Origin: JAEUQQ01 sp963697285
GTDB taxonomy: Bacteria > Acidobacteriota > Vicinamibacteria > Vicinamibacterales > JAFNAJ01
Reading direction: 5' to 3'
Assembly (NCBI GenBank): GCA_963697285.1
Contig: CAVONI010000013.1
Location: forward strand, 1-59,894
Length of the DNA: 59,894 nt
The notes beneath the pieces are model-generated. The model saw nothing but the letters and a program-made list of their open reading frames with translations, was not told the DNA's origin and did no database searches. Below, one piece after another: positions 18,923 through 28,047 of the stretch (the stretch's first letter is position 1; every line of letters starts with the position of its first letter). A program made the translations under genes and the position numbers.

Positions 18923-19279
18923 ATGCGGTACGCACCCATCGTCGTCGGATGTGCCCTGGTTGCCGGATGCTCGTCGGCGCCGCGACCGGCCGTCTCGCCG
19001 GCGACAGCCAACCACGCCCCGCAGGTGAAGGCCCGCTGTGCACCGTGCGCGGTGGCTCCGGGGGGCGCGGTGACGGTGTCGGCCGACATCGTCGATGCCG
19101 ACGGCGACGCGGTCAGTTACCAGTGGGCCGCTTCGGCCGGGACGCTGGCCTCGCCGACCGCCGCCGAAACGGCGTTCACCGCACCGGCACAGCCCGGACC
19201 CGTCCCGATTGCCATCACCGTCCGCGACGGGCGCGGCGGCATCGCGTCAGACACGATCACGATCACCGTCACACGGTAG
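18923..19279 (+). CDS. Small lipoprotein with an Ig/PKD-like domain
   Basis: 118 residues. The lipobox LVAGC places the modified Cys at residue 16. The mature part has one immunoglobulin-like/PKD-type beta-sandwich: VTVSADIVDADGDAVSYQW, then PGPVPIAITVRDGRGGIASD, ending in TITVTR. Such domains mediate protein or glycan contacts on the cell surface; no enzyme motif is present. It starts three nt after tatC and is probably translated from the same mRNA. Whether it is a Tat-related factor is unknown. Confidence 0.75.
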   Translation: MRYAPIVVGCALVAGCSSAPRPAVSPATANHAPQVKARCAPCAVAPGGAVTVSADIVDADGDAVSYQWAASAGTLASPTAAETAFTAPAQPGPVPIAITVRDGRGGIASDTITITVTR

Positions 19280-19400
19280 CCGCTGCGGCGCCGCTCCGGT
19301 GCCCCCGGGGCGGCCCCCGGCTCGCCGCCTCACCGGACCGGCAAGGGCGGCCGACATCGATCGCGCGATGCCGCGCGAATCCGGCAGGAGTGGATCGTCG

Positions 19401-21551
19401 TCAGCGCACGCGCGCTGGAACGCTGCCGACCGACCACACCGACACGACGACGGCGGCGACGAGGGTGAGCACCGCCAGCCACGTCAGCGCGAGCCGTCGC
19501 GGATACTCGAGCGACACGACGTAGCTCCCGTCGGCAGGCGCACGAAACGCCAGTTGTCCCCCGGCGTCGAGCAGGTCAACGCCGACGCCGCCCTGGCGCG
19601 CGCTCCACGCCGGAAAGTAGTTCGTCCTGATCACGACGTCGTCGCCGCGCCTGACGTTGTCGAGATGCACCTCGGCGCCGAGCGGCGAGAGGCGCTCGAG
19701 ACGGCCTCGCCCCGTCGCCGTGACGACATCGCGCGTGTCGGCCGACGCGAGTTCGAAGCCGACCCACCGGCCGTTCTGCCAGCGCTCGGCCACGGCCGGC
19801 TGGTGGGCACGCAGGTAGGCGAGGGTCGGGGGGCTCCAGGCGACGACGTGGCGTATCCCCCACCGGCGCAGCTCGCCGACGAACGTCTCCCAGGGCACGT
19901 CGGCAATTGGCCGTCCCTGGAGCGCACCGCCAGACAGCAGGTTCGTGCGCGCCGGCGACCACTGCCACCCATCCCACACGCCTGCATAGAACCGCTTCCC
20001 GGTGGCCGGCACCAGGAGCCCCTCGAGGTGGGCGGCGAAGGGCGTGCGCTCGCTCTCGCGCGCGGGATCGACGTCCATGTCGCGATGGAACGTGTTCTCG
20101 AGCAGGATCATCGCCCCGTCGAGGCCGCGCAGGCGATCGACGAGCCCCGGGTCGAGCGCCCTCGCGTCGGGAACGTGCGGCACCGGCACCCAGAGGAACT
20201 GCAGGTACAGCGCCACGACGAGGGTCGTCGAGGCGAGCACGCGGCGGGCTCCGACGAAGGTGACGAGAAAGCCCGCCAGGGCCGCCGTCGGATAGACCGA
20301 GAGCAGGTGCACCGGCCGCAGGAAGGCGTAGCCGAACTCCGGGGTGTTGAGCCGCAGCAGCGCCAGCGCGGCCAGCGCGGCCCAGGCATGGAAGCGTGTC
20401 CGGGCGAACCGCGCGTGGCCGGGGCCAGGCCGGCCGCCAGCGAAGGCCGCGAACAGCAGCACAGGGCCCAGGACGAGGGCGAGGCTGGCGAAGTCGTTGA
20501 ACCAGCGCGCGGGCAGCACGAGCATCTCGACGTTGTAGTAGACGCGGCGCAGGAACGTGGCCCAGTCGAACGGAGGCGCGCCCACGACCTGGTTGAGGAA
20601 GAAGTACTCCGGATAGCGGAACGTCTCCCACGTCAGGGGAAGCGCCGCGACGAACCCGGCGCCGATCGCGATGGCCGATGCCCGGGCCCGCCGCCAGTCG
20701 CGGTAGAACACGGCCTCGAGGCCGAGCAGCACCGAGCCGTACACGAAGAAGCCGGCGTGGCTGTAGTTGACCACCGCCATCGACACGACCAGCAGCAGCG
20801 CGCCCCACCGACGGCCGGAGGCCGCCGCGTGACTTCCGGTCAGCGCCGCGACGACGCAGACCGTCCCGGCCAGCGAGTTGGTGTCGCCGCTGCGCAGGAG
20901 GTAGTACGAGAACCAGCCCGCCACGCTCAGACTGACCAATCCCGCGGCGAGCGGCGCCACGTCGTCGCCGCCGGGTTCGGGCCGCAGGTCGATCCAGATG
21001 AGGGCCGGCAGCGCCAACAGGAGCGCGAAGTGCAGCAGGTGGAAGCCGAGTTCGGGCCCCGCGACCCACATCGGAAGGGCGGCAAGGGCCGTCAGCGTGA
21101 CCGTGATGTCAGACGAGGAGTGGTACCCCCCGAGGAAGTGCCACTCCCAGCCGGCCGCCACGCCCTGGCGATACAGATCCACGGCGTTGACCGTGCTCTG
21201 GAAGCGCGCGGGCCAGTTGTCGAGGAACGGAATCTGCGTCCAGGTCGAGACCGGGAACCACACGGCGATCCCGGTGAGCAACACGCCGAGGCCGACGGCG
21301 AAGGCTCCCCAGGCCACAAGGCGATCGGGGCGGCGAGGTGTCCATCGCGACAGGCTCGCGATCGTTGCGGCGGCGAGGGCCGCGACGAAGAACCAGCGCT
21401 TCGGCCCGTGCACCGATCCGGGCACCTGTGCCCACCGCGACGTCGTGGCGAAGTTGATCCACATCACGACGAACGACGCGACCAGGGCCATGCGCGGCGT
21501 CACCCGCGCCGAGACGAGGTCTACCGCACGCGTCCACGCCGGCGGGGTCAT
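19401..21551 (-). CDS. Large polytopic membrane protein, glycosyltransferase-like
   Basis: 716 residues with many transmembrane segments and a soluble C-terminal part of about 250 residues ending in a membrane helix (WLAVLTLVAAVVVSVWSV). The layout (early luminal motif around FLDNWPARFQSTVNAVDLYRQG, a multi-helix core, C-terminal beta domain with YVVSLEYPRR) resembles YfhO-like or GT-C type membrane glycosyltransferases acting on lipid-linked sugars outside the inner membrane, but no defining motif is certain. ATG 21551 overlaps the stop of the upstream gene as ATGA, showing translational coupling with the other membrane protein. Confidence 0.65.
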   Translation of the reverse strand: MTPPAWTRAVDLVSARVTPRMALVASFVVMWINFATTSRWAQVPGSVHGPKRWFFVAALAAATIASLSRWTPRRPDRLVAWGAFAVGLGVLLTGIAVWFPVSTWTQIPFLDNWPARFQSTVNAVDLYRQGVAAGWEWHFLGGYHSSSDITVTLTALAALPMWVAGPELGFHLLHFALLLALPALIWIDLRPEPGGDDVAPLAAGLVSLSVAGWFSYYLLRSGDTNSLAGTVCVVAALTGSHAAASGRRWGALLLVVSMAVVNYSHAGFFVYGSVLLGLEAVFYRDWRRARASAIAIGAGFVAALPLTWETFRYPEYFFLNQVVGAPPFDWATFLRRVYYNVEMLVLPARWFNDFASLALVLGPVLLFAAFAGGRPGPGHARFARTRFHAWAALAALALLRLNTPEFGYAFLRPVHLLSVYPTAALAGFLVTFVGARRVLASTTLVVALYLQFLWVPVPHVPDARALDPGLVDRLRGLDGAMILLENTFHRDMDVDPARESERTPFAAHLEGLLVPATGKRFYAGVWDGWQWSPARTNLLSGGALQGRPIADVPWETFVGELRRWGIRHVVAWSPPTLAYLRAHQPAVAERWQNGRWVGFELASADTRDVVTATGRGRLERLSPLGAEVHLDNVRRGDDVVIRTNYFPAWSARQGGVGVDLLDAGGQLAFRAPADGSYVVSLEYPRRLALTWLAVLTLVAAVVVSVWSVGSVPARVR

Positions 21552-23194
21552 CACGGTGTCGTCCCGTTGCGATGCGGAGCACCGAGAACGTCGCGCGTCT
21601 GCGCGCGGGTCCACGGCGTGTCGTACACGACGAGGGCATCGTGTGCGGCGGTGACGCGCGGCACCGAGCGCCGGTGCACCTCGCGAAACACGCTGGCGCC
21701 TTTGACGAGGTGCGGATACCACTCGGGAAAGATGATCAGGAGATCGGGGCGTTGCTGCTCGAGGTACGCCATGTGCCGCTTGCCGGCCTTGAACGGCAGG
21801 ATGCCCGGCGTGATGAGGCCTTCGAGGTCGAGAATCGTGCGCCCGGAGAAATAGCCCAGGGCCCCGATGTCGTTCGCAGCCAGCATGGCCCCGGGCGCGG
21901 TGTGCGTCGCGGCCCAGCGGCCCATCTCGACATGGAGGGCGTTGATGTTGTTGACCTGGTCGACGTACCGACCCGCGAAGCGGACGTCCTGCGAAGCGAG
22001 CCGCGCGAGGGCGACGAGGGCGATGGCGGGAACGATCCAGCCGTTGGTCGTGATCGGGCGCAAGGCGTCGAGCCCGAGCGCGCCGACACAGAAGAAGAGC
22101 GCCAGGAGCGGAAGCACGTAGCGTCCCTCCTGGGCGTAGAGGGGCACGTCGGCAGCCATCGCGCCGAGCAACGCGGCCTCGAGGGCCAGGAATACGACGA
22201 TGACCGCGGCCCCGCGCACGACACGCTGTTGGCGCAGCGCGCCGGCCAGCGCGAGGCACCCGACAAGAAACGTGGCGAACAGCACCTGGCTCTGCTCGAA
22301 GAAGAACCGCAGCAGCAGGCTCGTGTTCTCGACGACGCGGACCGTCAGCGAGCGTACCAGTTCGGCACCATCAAGGGACGACAAGGCATAGCCAAGGCCC
22401 TGCGGCTTCGACTTGGCCGAGAACGTGGTCGGGAAGATCGTCCCGCCGTGTGACCAGTTCACCGCGGCGTAGAGGCCGAAGACGACGGCGAAGGCTCCCA
22501 GCGCCAGGATCACCCCGCGCCAGCCCACCAGGCGCGATCGCGGTGAACCCTGGCGAAGGTGAAAGACCGCCAGCACGCCGATGAGCGGGAACAGTTCGGG
22601 CCGCGCGACCCCGGCCAGGCCTGCGAGCGCCCCCCACGACGCCGGGTGCCTGCCCGACACGAACGCCAGGAGCGCCAGCAGCAACAGCGCGCTCGCCAGC
22701 CCCACCTCCATGCCCGACACGCTGGCCCAGGTCATGCGCGCCGAGAGCGCGACGCTCAGGCCGGCCAGCCACGCAGCCGGCACCGAGCCCGACACGACGT
22801 GCGTGAGGCGAGCGCCGGCGATTGCGGTCGCGGCCACGCAGGCGCACCCGAGGATCTTCGCCCCGACCACGACGTCGGCACCGGCCGCCACGCTGAGCGC
22901 GACCAGCACCGTCCAGAGGGGCGACGTCGACCCGGCGCTTGGCTCGCCCAGGTTGAAGACCAGGCCGTGGCCCGCGGCGAGGTGCGAGGCGAACTGCGCG
23001 TGGATCCAGCCGTCGTCGAGCGGGAACCCGAGGGCGCCCGAGGCGAGTTCGCGCCAGGCGTACCATGCCGAGGCACCTGCCGATGCCGCCGCCACGCCCA
23101 CGGCCAGCGGCCACGACCAGCGAGGCACCGCCGCGCTCGCGTCCGGCTCGTGCAGGGCGCGGTCGCCTGGAGGGAGGCGGGGTACGCTGCTCAC
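21551..23194 (-). CDS. Polytopic membrane protein, GT-C-like family
   Basis: 547 residues. Features LGFPLDDGWIHAQFASHLA near the N-terminus, with the acidic DD expected in the first extracytoplasmic loop of GT-C glycosyltransferases, then NLGEPSAGSTSPLWTVLVA, a motif seen in a widespread family of putative membrane glycosyltransferases. About ten hydrophobic segments precede a C-terminal soluble part (NDIGALGYFSGRTILDLEGL). Starts with GTG 23194, overlapping the stop of the DUF192 gene as GTGA; its own stop overlaps the next start. Probably works with the downstream membrane protein in surface glycan synthesis (inference). Confidence 0.7.
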   Translation of the reverse strand: MSSVPRLPPGDRALHEPDASAAVPRWSWPLAVGVAAASAGASAWYAWRELASGALGFPLDDGWIHAQFASHLAAGHGLVFNLGEPSAGSTSPLWTVLVALSVAAGADVVVGAKILGCACVAATAIAGARLTHVVSGSVPAAWLAGLSVALSARMTWASVSGMEVGLASALLLLALLAFVSGRHPASWGALAGLAGVARPELFPLIGVLAVFHLRQGSPRSRLVGWRGVILALGAFAVVFGLYAAVNWSHGGTIFPTTFSAKSKPQGLGYALSSLDGAELVRSLTVRVVENTSLLLRFFFEQSQVLFATFLVGCLALAGALRQQRVVRGAAVIVVFLALEAALLGAMAADVPLYAQEGRYVLPLLALFFCVGALGLDALRPITTNGWIVPAIALVALARLASQDVRFAGRYVDQVNNINALHVEMGRWAATHTAPGAMLAANDIGALGYFSGRTILDLEGLITPGILPFKAGKRHMAYLEQQRPDLLIIFPEWYPHLVKGASVFREVHRRSVPRVTAAHDALVVYDTPWTRAQTRDVLGAPHRNGTTP

Positions 23195-23658
23195 CGCACT
23201 CGCGGCTTCGGGACGTTCTTGAAGACCAGCGTGTCGCCGATCTTCACCCCGTGCTTCTTCGCGAAGCCCGATACGACCTCGACGACGTAGAAGGCGTCGG
23301 CCGTCGGCGGGTAGCTGGGGCAGGGGTCTTCCTTGCAGGGCGGGACGGACGGGGCGATCGACACGACCTTGAAGTGCTCGTCGACCCAGATCATGTCGAG
23401 CGAGATGAAGCAGTTCTTCATCCAGAACGGGTAGAAGCCCTTCTCGTCGAAGATGAAGACCATGCCGTCGGTCGGCGCCAGTTCCTTGCGGAACATGAGG
23501 CCGCGCTGGCGCTTCTCGTCGGTGTCGGCGATCTCGACCGACACCCGGGTGCCATTGGCGAAGGTGACCTCGCCTCGCGGCTGGGCATACTGGGCGATCG
23601 TGCGCCCCGCACCGGCGACAAGGGTCACGGATGTCAACAGTACAAGAAGTCGCTTCAT
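23191..23658 (-). CDS. DUF192-domain exported protein
   Basis: 155 residues. Signal peptide at residues 1-23 (LLVLLTSVTLVAGAG), then the DUF192 domain: VEIADTDEKRQRGLMFRKEL, GMVFIFDEKGFYPFWMKNC, SLDMIWVDEHFKVVSI, and a C-terminal GFAKKHGVKIGDTL. The Cys-containing loop PPCKEDPCPSYPP is common in this family. Function is unknown; these are small periplasmic beta-rich proteins. ATG 23658 is chosen for the signal peptide; an ATG four codons upstream is possible. First gene of the coupled three-gene operon. Confidence 0.85.
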   Translation of the reverse strand: MKRLLVLLTSVTLVAGAGRTIAQYAQPRGEVTFANGTRVSVEIADTDEKRQRGLMFRKELAPTDGMVFIFDEKGFYPFWMKNCFISLDMIWVDEHFKVVSIAPSVPPCKEDPCPSYPPTADAFYVVEVVSGFAKKHGVKIGDTLVFKNVPKPRVR

Positions 23659-23734
23659 GGCGACTATCATACGAGTACCGGGCGGCGCCGCACGCACGTC
23701 GTGCGCGGACTGCCGCCGGGTCCCCTGACCAGCC

Positions 23735-24773
23735 GTGGCCATCCACAAGTCGCGCGCCTCTGAAACCGCTCGCCTCGTCGCGGATGTCGTCTCGGGGACG
23801 GCCGTGGAGGCCGAGGCGGCGACCGCCAGGCTCATCGTCCTGGGCGCGCGCAGCGTTCCGCGCGTGCGGACGGCCCTCGCGGCCGCCCAATTACGCCACG
23901 ACGACGCGATGACGGCGCGGTTGCTCGACATCCTGTCGCAGGTCTCACCGGCCGCGGCCGTTGACGCCGCAGCCGGCAGCGGCGAGGCGGTGGGCCCGCT
24001 GCACGCCGCGAGTGTCGTCGACGCCTGGCATGCCGCACTCGACGCCGGCGACCGCGGCCTCTCGACGCGGGCCCTCGATCACCTCACGGCGCTCACGCTC
24101 GACGCCACGGCGGCGCGCCCCGTCAGGCAGCGAGCCCTTGACGCCCTGCGCGAGTCGGCTCCCGACGTCGTCGCCCCGCTGGTGGCGCGTGTCGGCGCCG
24201 AACTCGAGCTCGACGGCACGGCGCCCCTGCCAGCGGCAGCACCCCGCGCGCTCGACGAATTGCCTGCCGACACCGACGCCGATCTCGAGACGCTGCGAGC
24301 ACGTGTCACCGAGGAAGGCGACTCCGCGACGCTGTCGGCCCTGCACCGGGTGATCGGCACCCTGCGAGCGGCGGAGCACGCGCGTCGCGCCGGCGACCGG
24401 CCAGCGGTGACGCAGGTGCGGACGCTCGTCCACCAGGTGCTCGCACGCAGGCAGAGCACGGTGGCAGTCTACGACCTGCGTGACAGCTTCGAGCGGGATC
24501 CGGCGCCGCTTGCCGGTGGGGATGTTTGCCGCGATTGCGGCCATCGGCGACCCCGAGAGCCTCGACGCGCTGGCGGTCGCCTGGGTGCGGATGCCTGACG
24601 CGTGGTCGCGGACGCACCTGGCCGATGCGGCCGGGGCGATCATCACGCGACACCAGTTGGGCCCGCGTCATGCATCGATGAAGCGGGCCCGAACCAGGTG
24701 TCCAGCGTTGTTCGAGGCGGTCAGTACGCCTTCGCGAAGTACGCCATCGCCACCGCGGGCGCGCCGCACTTGA
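23735..24773 (+). CDS. HEAT-repeat-like alpha-helical protein, one frameshift
   Basis: About 345 residues after correction. Repeating amphipathic helix pairs (ARLIVLGARSVPRVRTALAA, RQRALDALRESAPDVVAPL, VGMFAAIAAIGDPESLDALA) suggest an armadillo/HEAT solenoid, usually a protein-binding scaffold. No enzyme motif. GTG 23735 opens the frame. One extra T at about 24510 (CTTG for CTG) moves the reading to a second frame that continues LPVGMFAAIAAIGDPE. The C-terminus overlaps the convergent proS gene by 53 nt, which may itself reflect another indel. Confidence 0.65.
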
Positions 24774-26172
24774 TGCACGCGCCCTCGGCGGGCGGGGCGC
24801 AGAAGGGCACGTTGCGGATCGTTGCCTGCGTCTCGGCCTTGACGTCGGCCTCGCACTGCGCCGATCCGCACCACGGCGAGATCACGAAGCCGGGACGCCC
24901 TTCCATGAGCTTCTGGAACGCGACGTAGTCGACCGTCGACGTCGTGTGCTCGTCGCGGAACTTCAGGGCCCGCTCGAACAGGTTCTTCTGGATCGCCTCG
25001 AGCAGGTCGCCGACGAACGACACGACCGTGTCCATCGGTGCCGACATCTTCTCGCGCGTGTCGCGGCGCGCGAGCATGACCTGCGACTTCTCGATGTCCT
25101 TCGGGCCGATCTCGAGGCGCACCGGCACGCCGCGCATTTCCCACTCGGCGTACTTCCAGCCCGGCGTGTACGCGTCGCGATCGTCGAGCATCACGCGGAT
25201 CCCCGCGGCCGTGAGCGCGTCGCGGATCTCACGCGCCTTCGGCAGCACCGTCTCCTGCCAGTTCCCGCGCGGGATGGGGACGATGACGACCTGGTGCGGT
25301 GCGACCTTCGGCGGCAGGATGAGGCCGCTGTCGTCGCCGTGCGTCATGATGGCGGCGCCGATCAGGCGCGTCGTCATGCCCCACGACGTCGTCCAGGCGT
25401 GCTGCAGCGTCTTGTCGCGGCCCTGGAACTGGATGCTGAATGCCTTGGCGAAATTCTGCCCGAGGTCGTGCGACGTGCCCGCCTGCAGCGCGCGGCCGTC
25501 GCCCATCATGGCTTCGATCGAGTACGTCGTCGACGCGCCTGCAAACTTCTCGGCGTCGCTCTTCGGCCCGTCGTGCACCGGCATCGCGAGGACCTCCTCG
25601 CAGAACGCCTTGTAGAGGGCGAGGATCTTCAGGGTCTCGTCCTTCGCCTCCTCGGCCGTCTCGTGCGCGGTGTGGCCCTCCTGCCAGAGGAACTCCGTCG
25701 TGCGGAGGAACGGACGCGTCACCTTCTCCCACCGGACGACGTTCGCCCACTGGTTGATGAGGATCGGCAGGTCGCGCCACGACTGCAGCCACTTCGAGTA
25801 CATCGTTCCGATGATGACTTCAGACGTCGGGCGGATGGCCAGGCGCTCCTCGAGTTCCTCGTTGCCGCCTCTGGTCACCCAGGCCACCTCGGGGGCGAAG
25901 CCTTCGACGTGTTCGGCCTCCTTGGTGAGGAGCGACTCCGGGATGAACAGCGGGAAGTACGCGTTGACGTGCCCGGTCGCCTTGAGGCGCGCGTCGAGGT
26001 CTTTTTGAATCAGCTCCCAGATCGCGTAGCCATACGGGCGGATGACCATGCAGCCCTTCACCGGCGAGTAATCCGCCAGTTCGGCCTTGCGGACGACATC
26101 CAGATACCACGCCGAGAAATCCTCGGACTGCGGCGTGATTTCCTTGACGAGCGGTTCCTTCGACTCGGCCAT
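24721..26172 (-). CDS. proS: Proline--tRNA ligase (archaeal/eukaryal type 3)
   Basis: 483 residues; charges tRNA-Pro. The short form without the bacterial editing insert: motif 1 around PLFIPESLLTKEAEHVEGF, motif 2 RWEKVTRPFLRTTEFLWQEGH, motif 3 near TSWGMTTRLIGAAIMTHGDDSGL, anticodon-binding domain VVIVPIPR..., and the extra C-terminal zinc-binding domain (WCGSAQCE, CIKCG) ending in Tyr. These features separate it from E. coli-type ProRS. ATG 26172 fits the conserved N-terminus. Confidence 0.96.
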   Translation of the reverse strand: MAESKEPLVKEITPQSEDFSAWYLDVVRKAELADYSPVKGCMVIRPYGYAIWELIQKDLDARLKATGHVNAYFPLFIPESLLTKEAEHVEGFAPEVAWVTRGGNEELEERLAIRPTSEVIIGTMYSKWLQSWRDLPILINQWANVVRWEKVTRPFLRTTEFLWQEGHTAHETAEEAKDETLKILALYKAFCEEVLAMPVHDGPKSDAEKFAGASTTYSIEAMMGDGRALQAGTSHDLGQNFAKAFSIQFQGRDKTLQHAWTTSWGMTTRLIGAAIMTHGDDSGLILPPKVAPHQVVIVPIPRGNWQETVLPKAREIRDALTAAGIRVMLDDRDAYTPGWKYAEWEMRGVPVRLEIGPKDIEKSQVMLARRDTREKMSAPMDTVVSFVGDLLEAIQKNLFERALKFRDEHTTSTVDYVAFQKLMEGRPGFVISPWCGSAQCEADVKAETQATIRNVPFCAPPAEGACIKCGAPAVAMAYFAKAY

Positions 26173-26292
26173 GATTGCGGCGTGCTTCCTGGCGGGTGCG
26201 CGCAGCAGGCACCTCCCTCGTGGGGGCCTGCCACTCAGCGTGAAACTGTTATCCTACCACCCCGAACGACCGTCCTCCGCGAGCCTGCCCTC

Positions 26293-27381
26293 ATGCCTCA
26301 CCGCTTTGTCGACGTCGCCCCACCCGACGCCACGCCCTATCGCATCACCATCGGCGAGGGCCTCGGTGCCGCCCCCGAGGAGGCGCTCGCGGCGGCAGGC
26401 GTCACCGGCCGCCTCATCGTCGTGTCGACGCCGCCGATCTGGCGCGCCGTGCTGGGGCGTCTCGGTCCGGCGCTGAACGCCACCGAGCCGATCCTGGTGC
26501 CCGATGGCGAGAAGAACAAGCACCTGGCGTCGGTGGCACGCATCTACGACGGCCTCGTCCGCGCCGGCGCCGACCGGGCGACGACGCTGGTGGCACTCGG
26601 CGGAGGGGTCATCGGTGACACCGCCGGCTTCGCGGCCGCGACGTTCCTGCGCGGGATTCCCCTGGTGCAGATCCCGACCACGCTGCTCGCACAGGTCGAT
26701 TCGTCGGTGGGCGGGAAGGTCGGCGTGAACCATCCGGCCGGCAAGAACCTCCTCGGCGCGTTCTACCAGCCGCGCGCGGTCCTGATCGATCCGGCCATGC
26801 TCGACACGCTGCCCAGGCGCGAGTTCCGGGCAGGGCTCTACGAGGTCGTGAAGTACGCCATCATCGCCAGCCCCTCGTTGTTCGCGACGCTGCAACGCCG
26901 CATGCGCGACCTGTTCGCGCGCGACCGCGACGTGCTGGCGCCGGTCGTCGAGGAATGCTGCGCCATCAAGGCGCGCATCGTCGAGGCCGACGAGTTCGAG
27001 CAGGGGCCCCGGCGAGTCCTGAATTTCGGTCACACCATCGGCCACGCCCTCGAGGCCATCACCAAGTACCGGCGCTTCCGCCACGGCGAGGCGGTCGGAT
27101 ACGGGATGCTCGCGATGGCGAAGCTCGCCGTGGCGCGCAAGGTGCTCGCCCCTGCCGTCAGCGACGACATCGCCGCGATGATCGCCGCCATGGGCCCGTT
27201 GCCATCCGTCAGCGACCTGCCGGCCAGCGAGGCGCTCGCCGCCATCGCCCACGACAAGAAGGTGGTTGCCGGCACCCTGCACGCCGTGCTGGCCACCGGC
27301 ATCGGCCAGACCCGGATCGTCAAGGACGTCACGCCCGACGAGCTCACGAAGGCGATGACGGCGATCGGGATGAAGGGATAG
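26293..27381 (+). CDS. aroB: 3-dehydroquinate synthase
   Basis: 362 residues; second step of the shikimate pathway, converting DAHP to 3-dehydroquinate with NAD+ and a divalent metal. Conserved PDGEKNKHL, GGGVIGDTAGFAAATFLRGI, IPTTLLAQVDSSVGGKVGVN and the metal-binding NFGHTIGHALE, HGEAVGYGM are all intact. ATG 26293 gives the usual N-terminus. Divergent from proS; its last 38 nt overlap the convergent vapC gene. Confidence 0.96.
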   Translation: MPHRFVDVAPPDATPYRITIGEGLGAAPEEALAAAGVTGRLIVVSTPPIWRAVLGRLGPALNATEPILVPDGEKNKHLASVARIYDGLVRAGADRATTLVALGGGVIGDTAGFAAATFLRGIPLVQIPTTLLAQVDSSVGGKVGVNHPAGKNLLGAFYQPRAVLIDPAMLDTLPRREFRAGLYEVVKYAIIASPSLFATLQRRMRDLFARDRDVLAPVVEECCAIKARIVEADEFEQGPRRVLNFGHTIGHALEAITKYRRFRHGEAVGYGMLAMAKLAVARKVLAPAVSDDIAAMIAAMGPLPSVSDLPASEALAAIAHDKKVVAGTLHAVLATGIGQTRIVKDVTPDELTKAMTAIGMKG

Positions 27382-27781
27382 AACTGATCTCGATGTGCTC
27401 GACGCGCCCCCAGACACCTGGTGCTCGGGCGAGCGACCCATCGCATGTCAGCAGGACACCATCGAGCACTTCGGCCAACGCGACGTAGACAGCGTCATAT
27501 GCCGTCAGGTTGTCGCGCAGTTCCCACACCCGCTCCAGCAGCGGTTCGTGAGCGTGGCGCTGGAGGTCGAGGGCGCGCAGATCATCAAGCGCGACCGCTG
27601 CAGCGTCCTTGTCGATCTGGTGCTCGCGGACACAGCGGCGCAACACCTGCGCTACCTCGAGATCGGCAAGATGTGGGATGTGCAGCCCGACGCCCGGATC
27701 GGAAATGCGGGCAGCCACACTCTCACCTCGCGGGGTGTGCAGCAGCAGTTCCACGAGCGCCGAGGCGTCGAGGATGATCAC
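27344..27781 (-). CDS. vapC: PIN-domain ribonuclease toxin, VapC family
   Basis: 145 residues. Mg-dependent RNase toxin of a type II toxin-antitoxin pair. The PIN acidic residues are visible: Asp5 in MIILDASALVELLL, Glu in LADLEVAQVLRR, Asp in TAYDAVYVALAE and Asp in LLTCDGSLA. The start overlaps the antitoxin stop as ATGA. The C-terminal 12 codons overlap the end of aroB on the other strand and give a Ser/Pro-rich tail. Confidence 0.92.
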   Translation of the reverse strand: MIILDASALVELLLHTPRGESVAARISDPGVGLHIPHLADLEVAQVLRRCVREHQIDKDAAAVALDDLRALDLQRHAHEPLLERVWELRDNLTAYDAVYVALAEVLDGVLLTCDGSLARAPGVWGRVEHIEISSIPSSRSPSSPS

Positions 27782-28011
27782 CGCGCGTCTCGCTCGTCCC
27801 TCAGCATCTCGGCCGCGCTGCGCGTCAGGTGCCGCACCGGTCGAGTCCGCAACCTCTCGAGCACCTCATGCCTGGTCGGACGCTCGAGGGCCTTTCCGAC
27901 CTCGCGGAGGATGTAGTCGGACATCGACATTCCTTCGATGGCAGCGCGAGCCTTGAGGCGGCGGTGGAACTCCGCCGGCACGTTGCGGATCTGGACCATG
28001 GTGGATGACAT
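27778..28011 (-). CDS. vapB: Ribbon-helix-helix antitoxin, VapB/FitA-like
   Basis: 77 residues. N-terminal ribbon-helix-helix DNA-binding domain (MVQIRNVPAEFHRRLKARAA, then GMSMSDYILREV), C-terminal toxin-binding tail (RHEVLERLRTRP). Neutralises VapC and should repress its own promoter. ATG 28011 is used; a second in-frame ATG at 27999 (MVQIRN) also fits. No Shine-Dalgarno precedes either, see the promoter entry. Confidence 0.9.
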   Translation of the reverse strand: MSSTMVQIRNVPAEFHRRLKARAAIEGMSMSDYILREVGKALERPTRHEVLERLRTRPVRHLTRSAAEMLRDERDAR

Positions 28012-28016
28012 GATTT

Positions 28017-28046
28017 AACGATGCTTTCATCGTTTTCTCATGTCAA
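28017..28046 (-). promoter_or_regulatory. vapBC promoter and palindromic operator
   Basis: On the minus strand a perfect TTGACA -35 box (28041-28046) is followed after 17 nt by CATCGT (28018-28023). A perfect 7-bp inverted repeat, AACGATG-CTTT-CATCGTT (28017-28034), lies between and over these elements. This is where an autorepressing ribbon-helix-helix antitoxin would bind. The -10 candidate ends seven nt before the ATG and there is no Shine-Dalgarno, so the mRNA may be leaderless (inference). Confidence 0.65.
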
Positions 28047-28047
28047 G

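Noticed and set aside
18143..19015. 290-residue Asp/Glu/Arg/His-rich frame opposite tatC
   Set aside because: Typical antisense shadow of a membrane protein gene; TatC on the plus strand is clear.
21552..22259. N-terminal extension of the 19401-21551 membrane protein
   Set aside because: It is an Arg/Pro-rich shadow of the adjacent membrane-protein gene; the ATG at 21551 coupled to the upstream stop is the better start.
24946..26292. Long plus-strand extension of aroB across the proS gene
   Set aside because: The segment mirrors proS and lacks family motifs; 3-dehydroquinate synthase begins at 26293 with its normal length.
26173..26292. T-box or other leader RNA upstream of proS
   Set aside because: A GC-rich stem exists, but there is no T-box sequence or specifier loop that I can identify.
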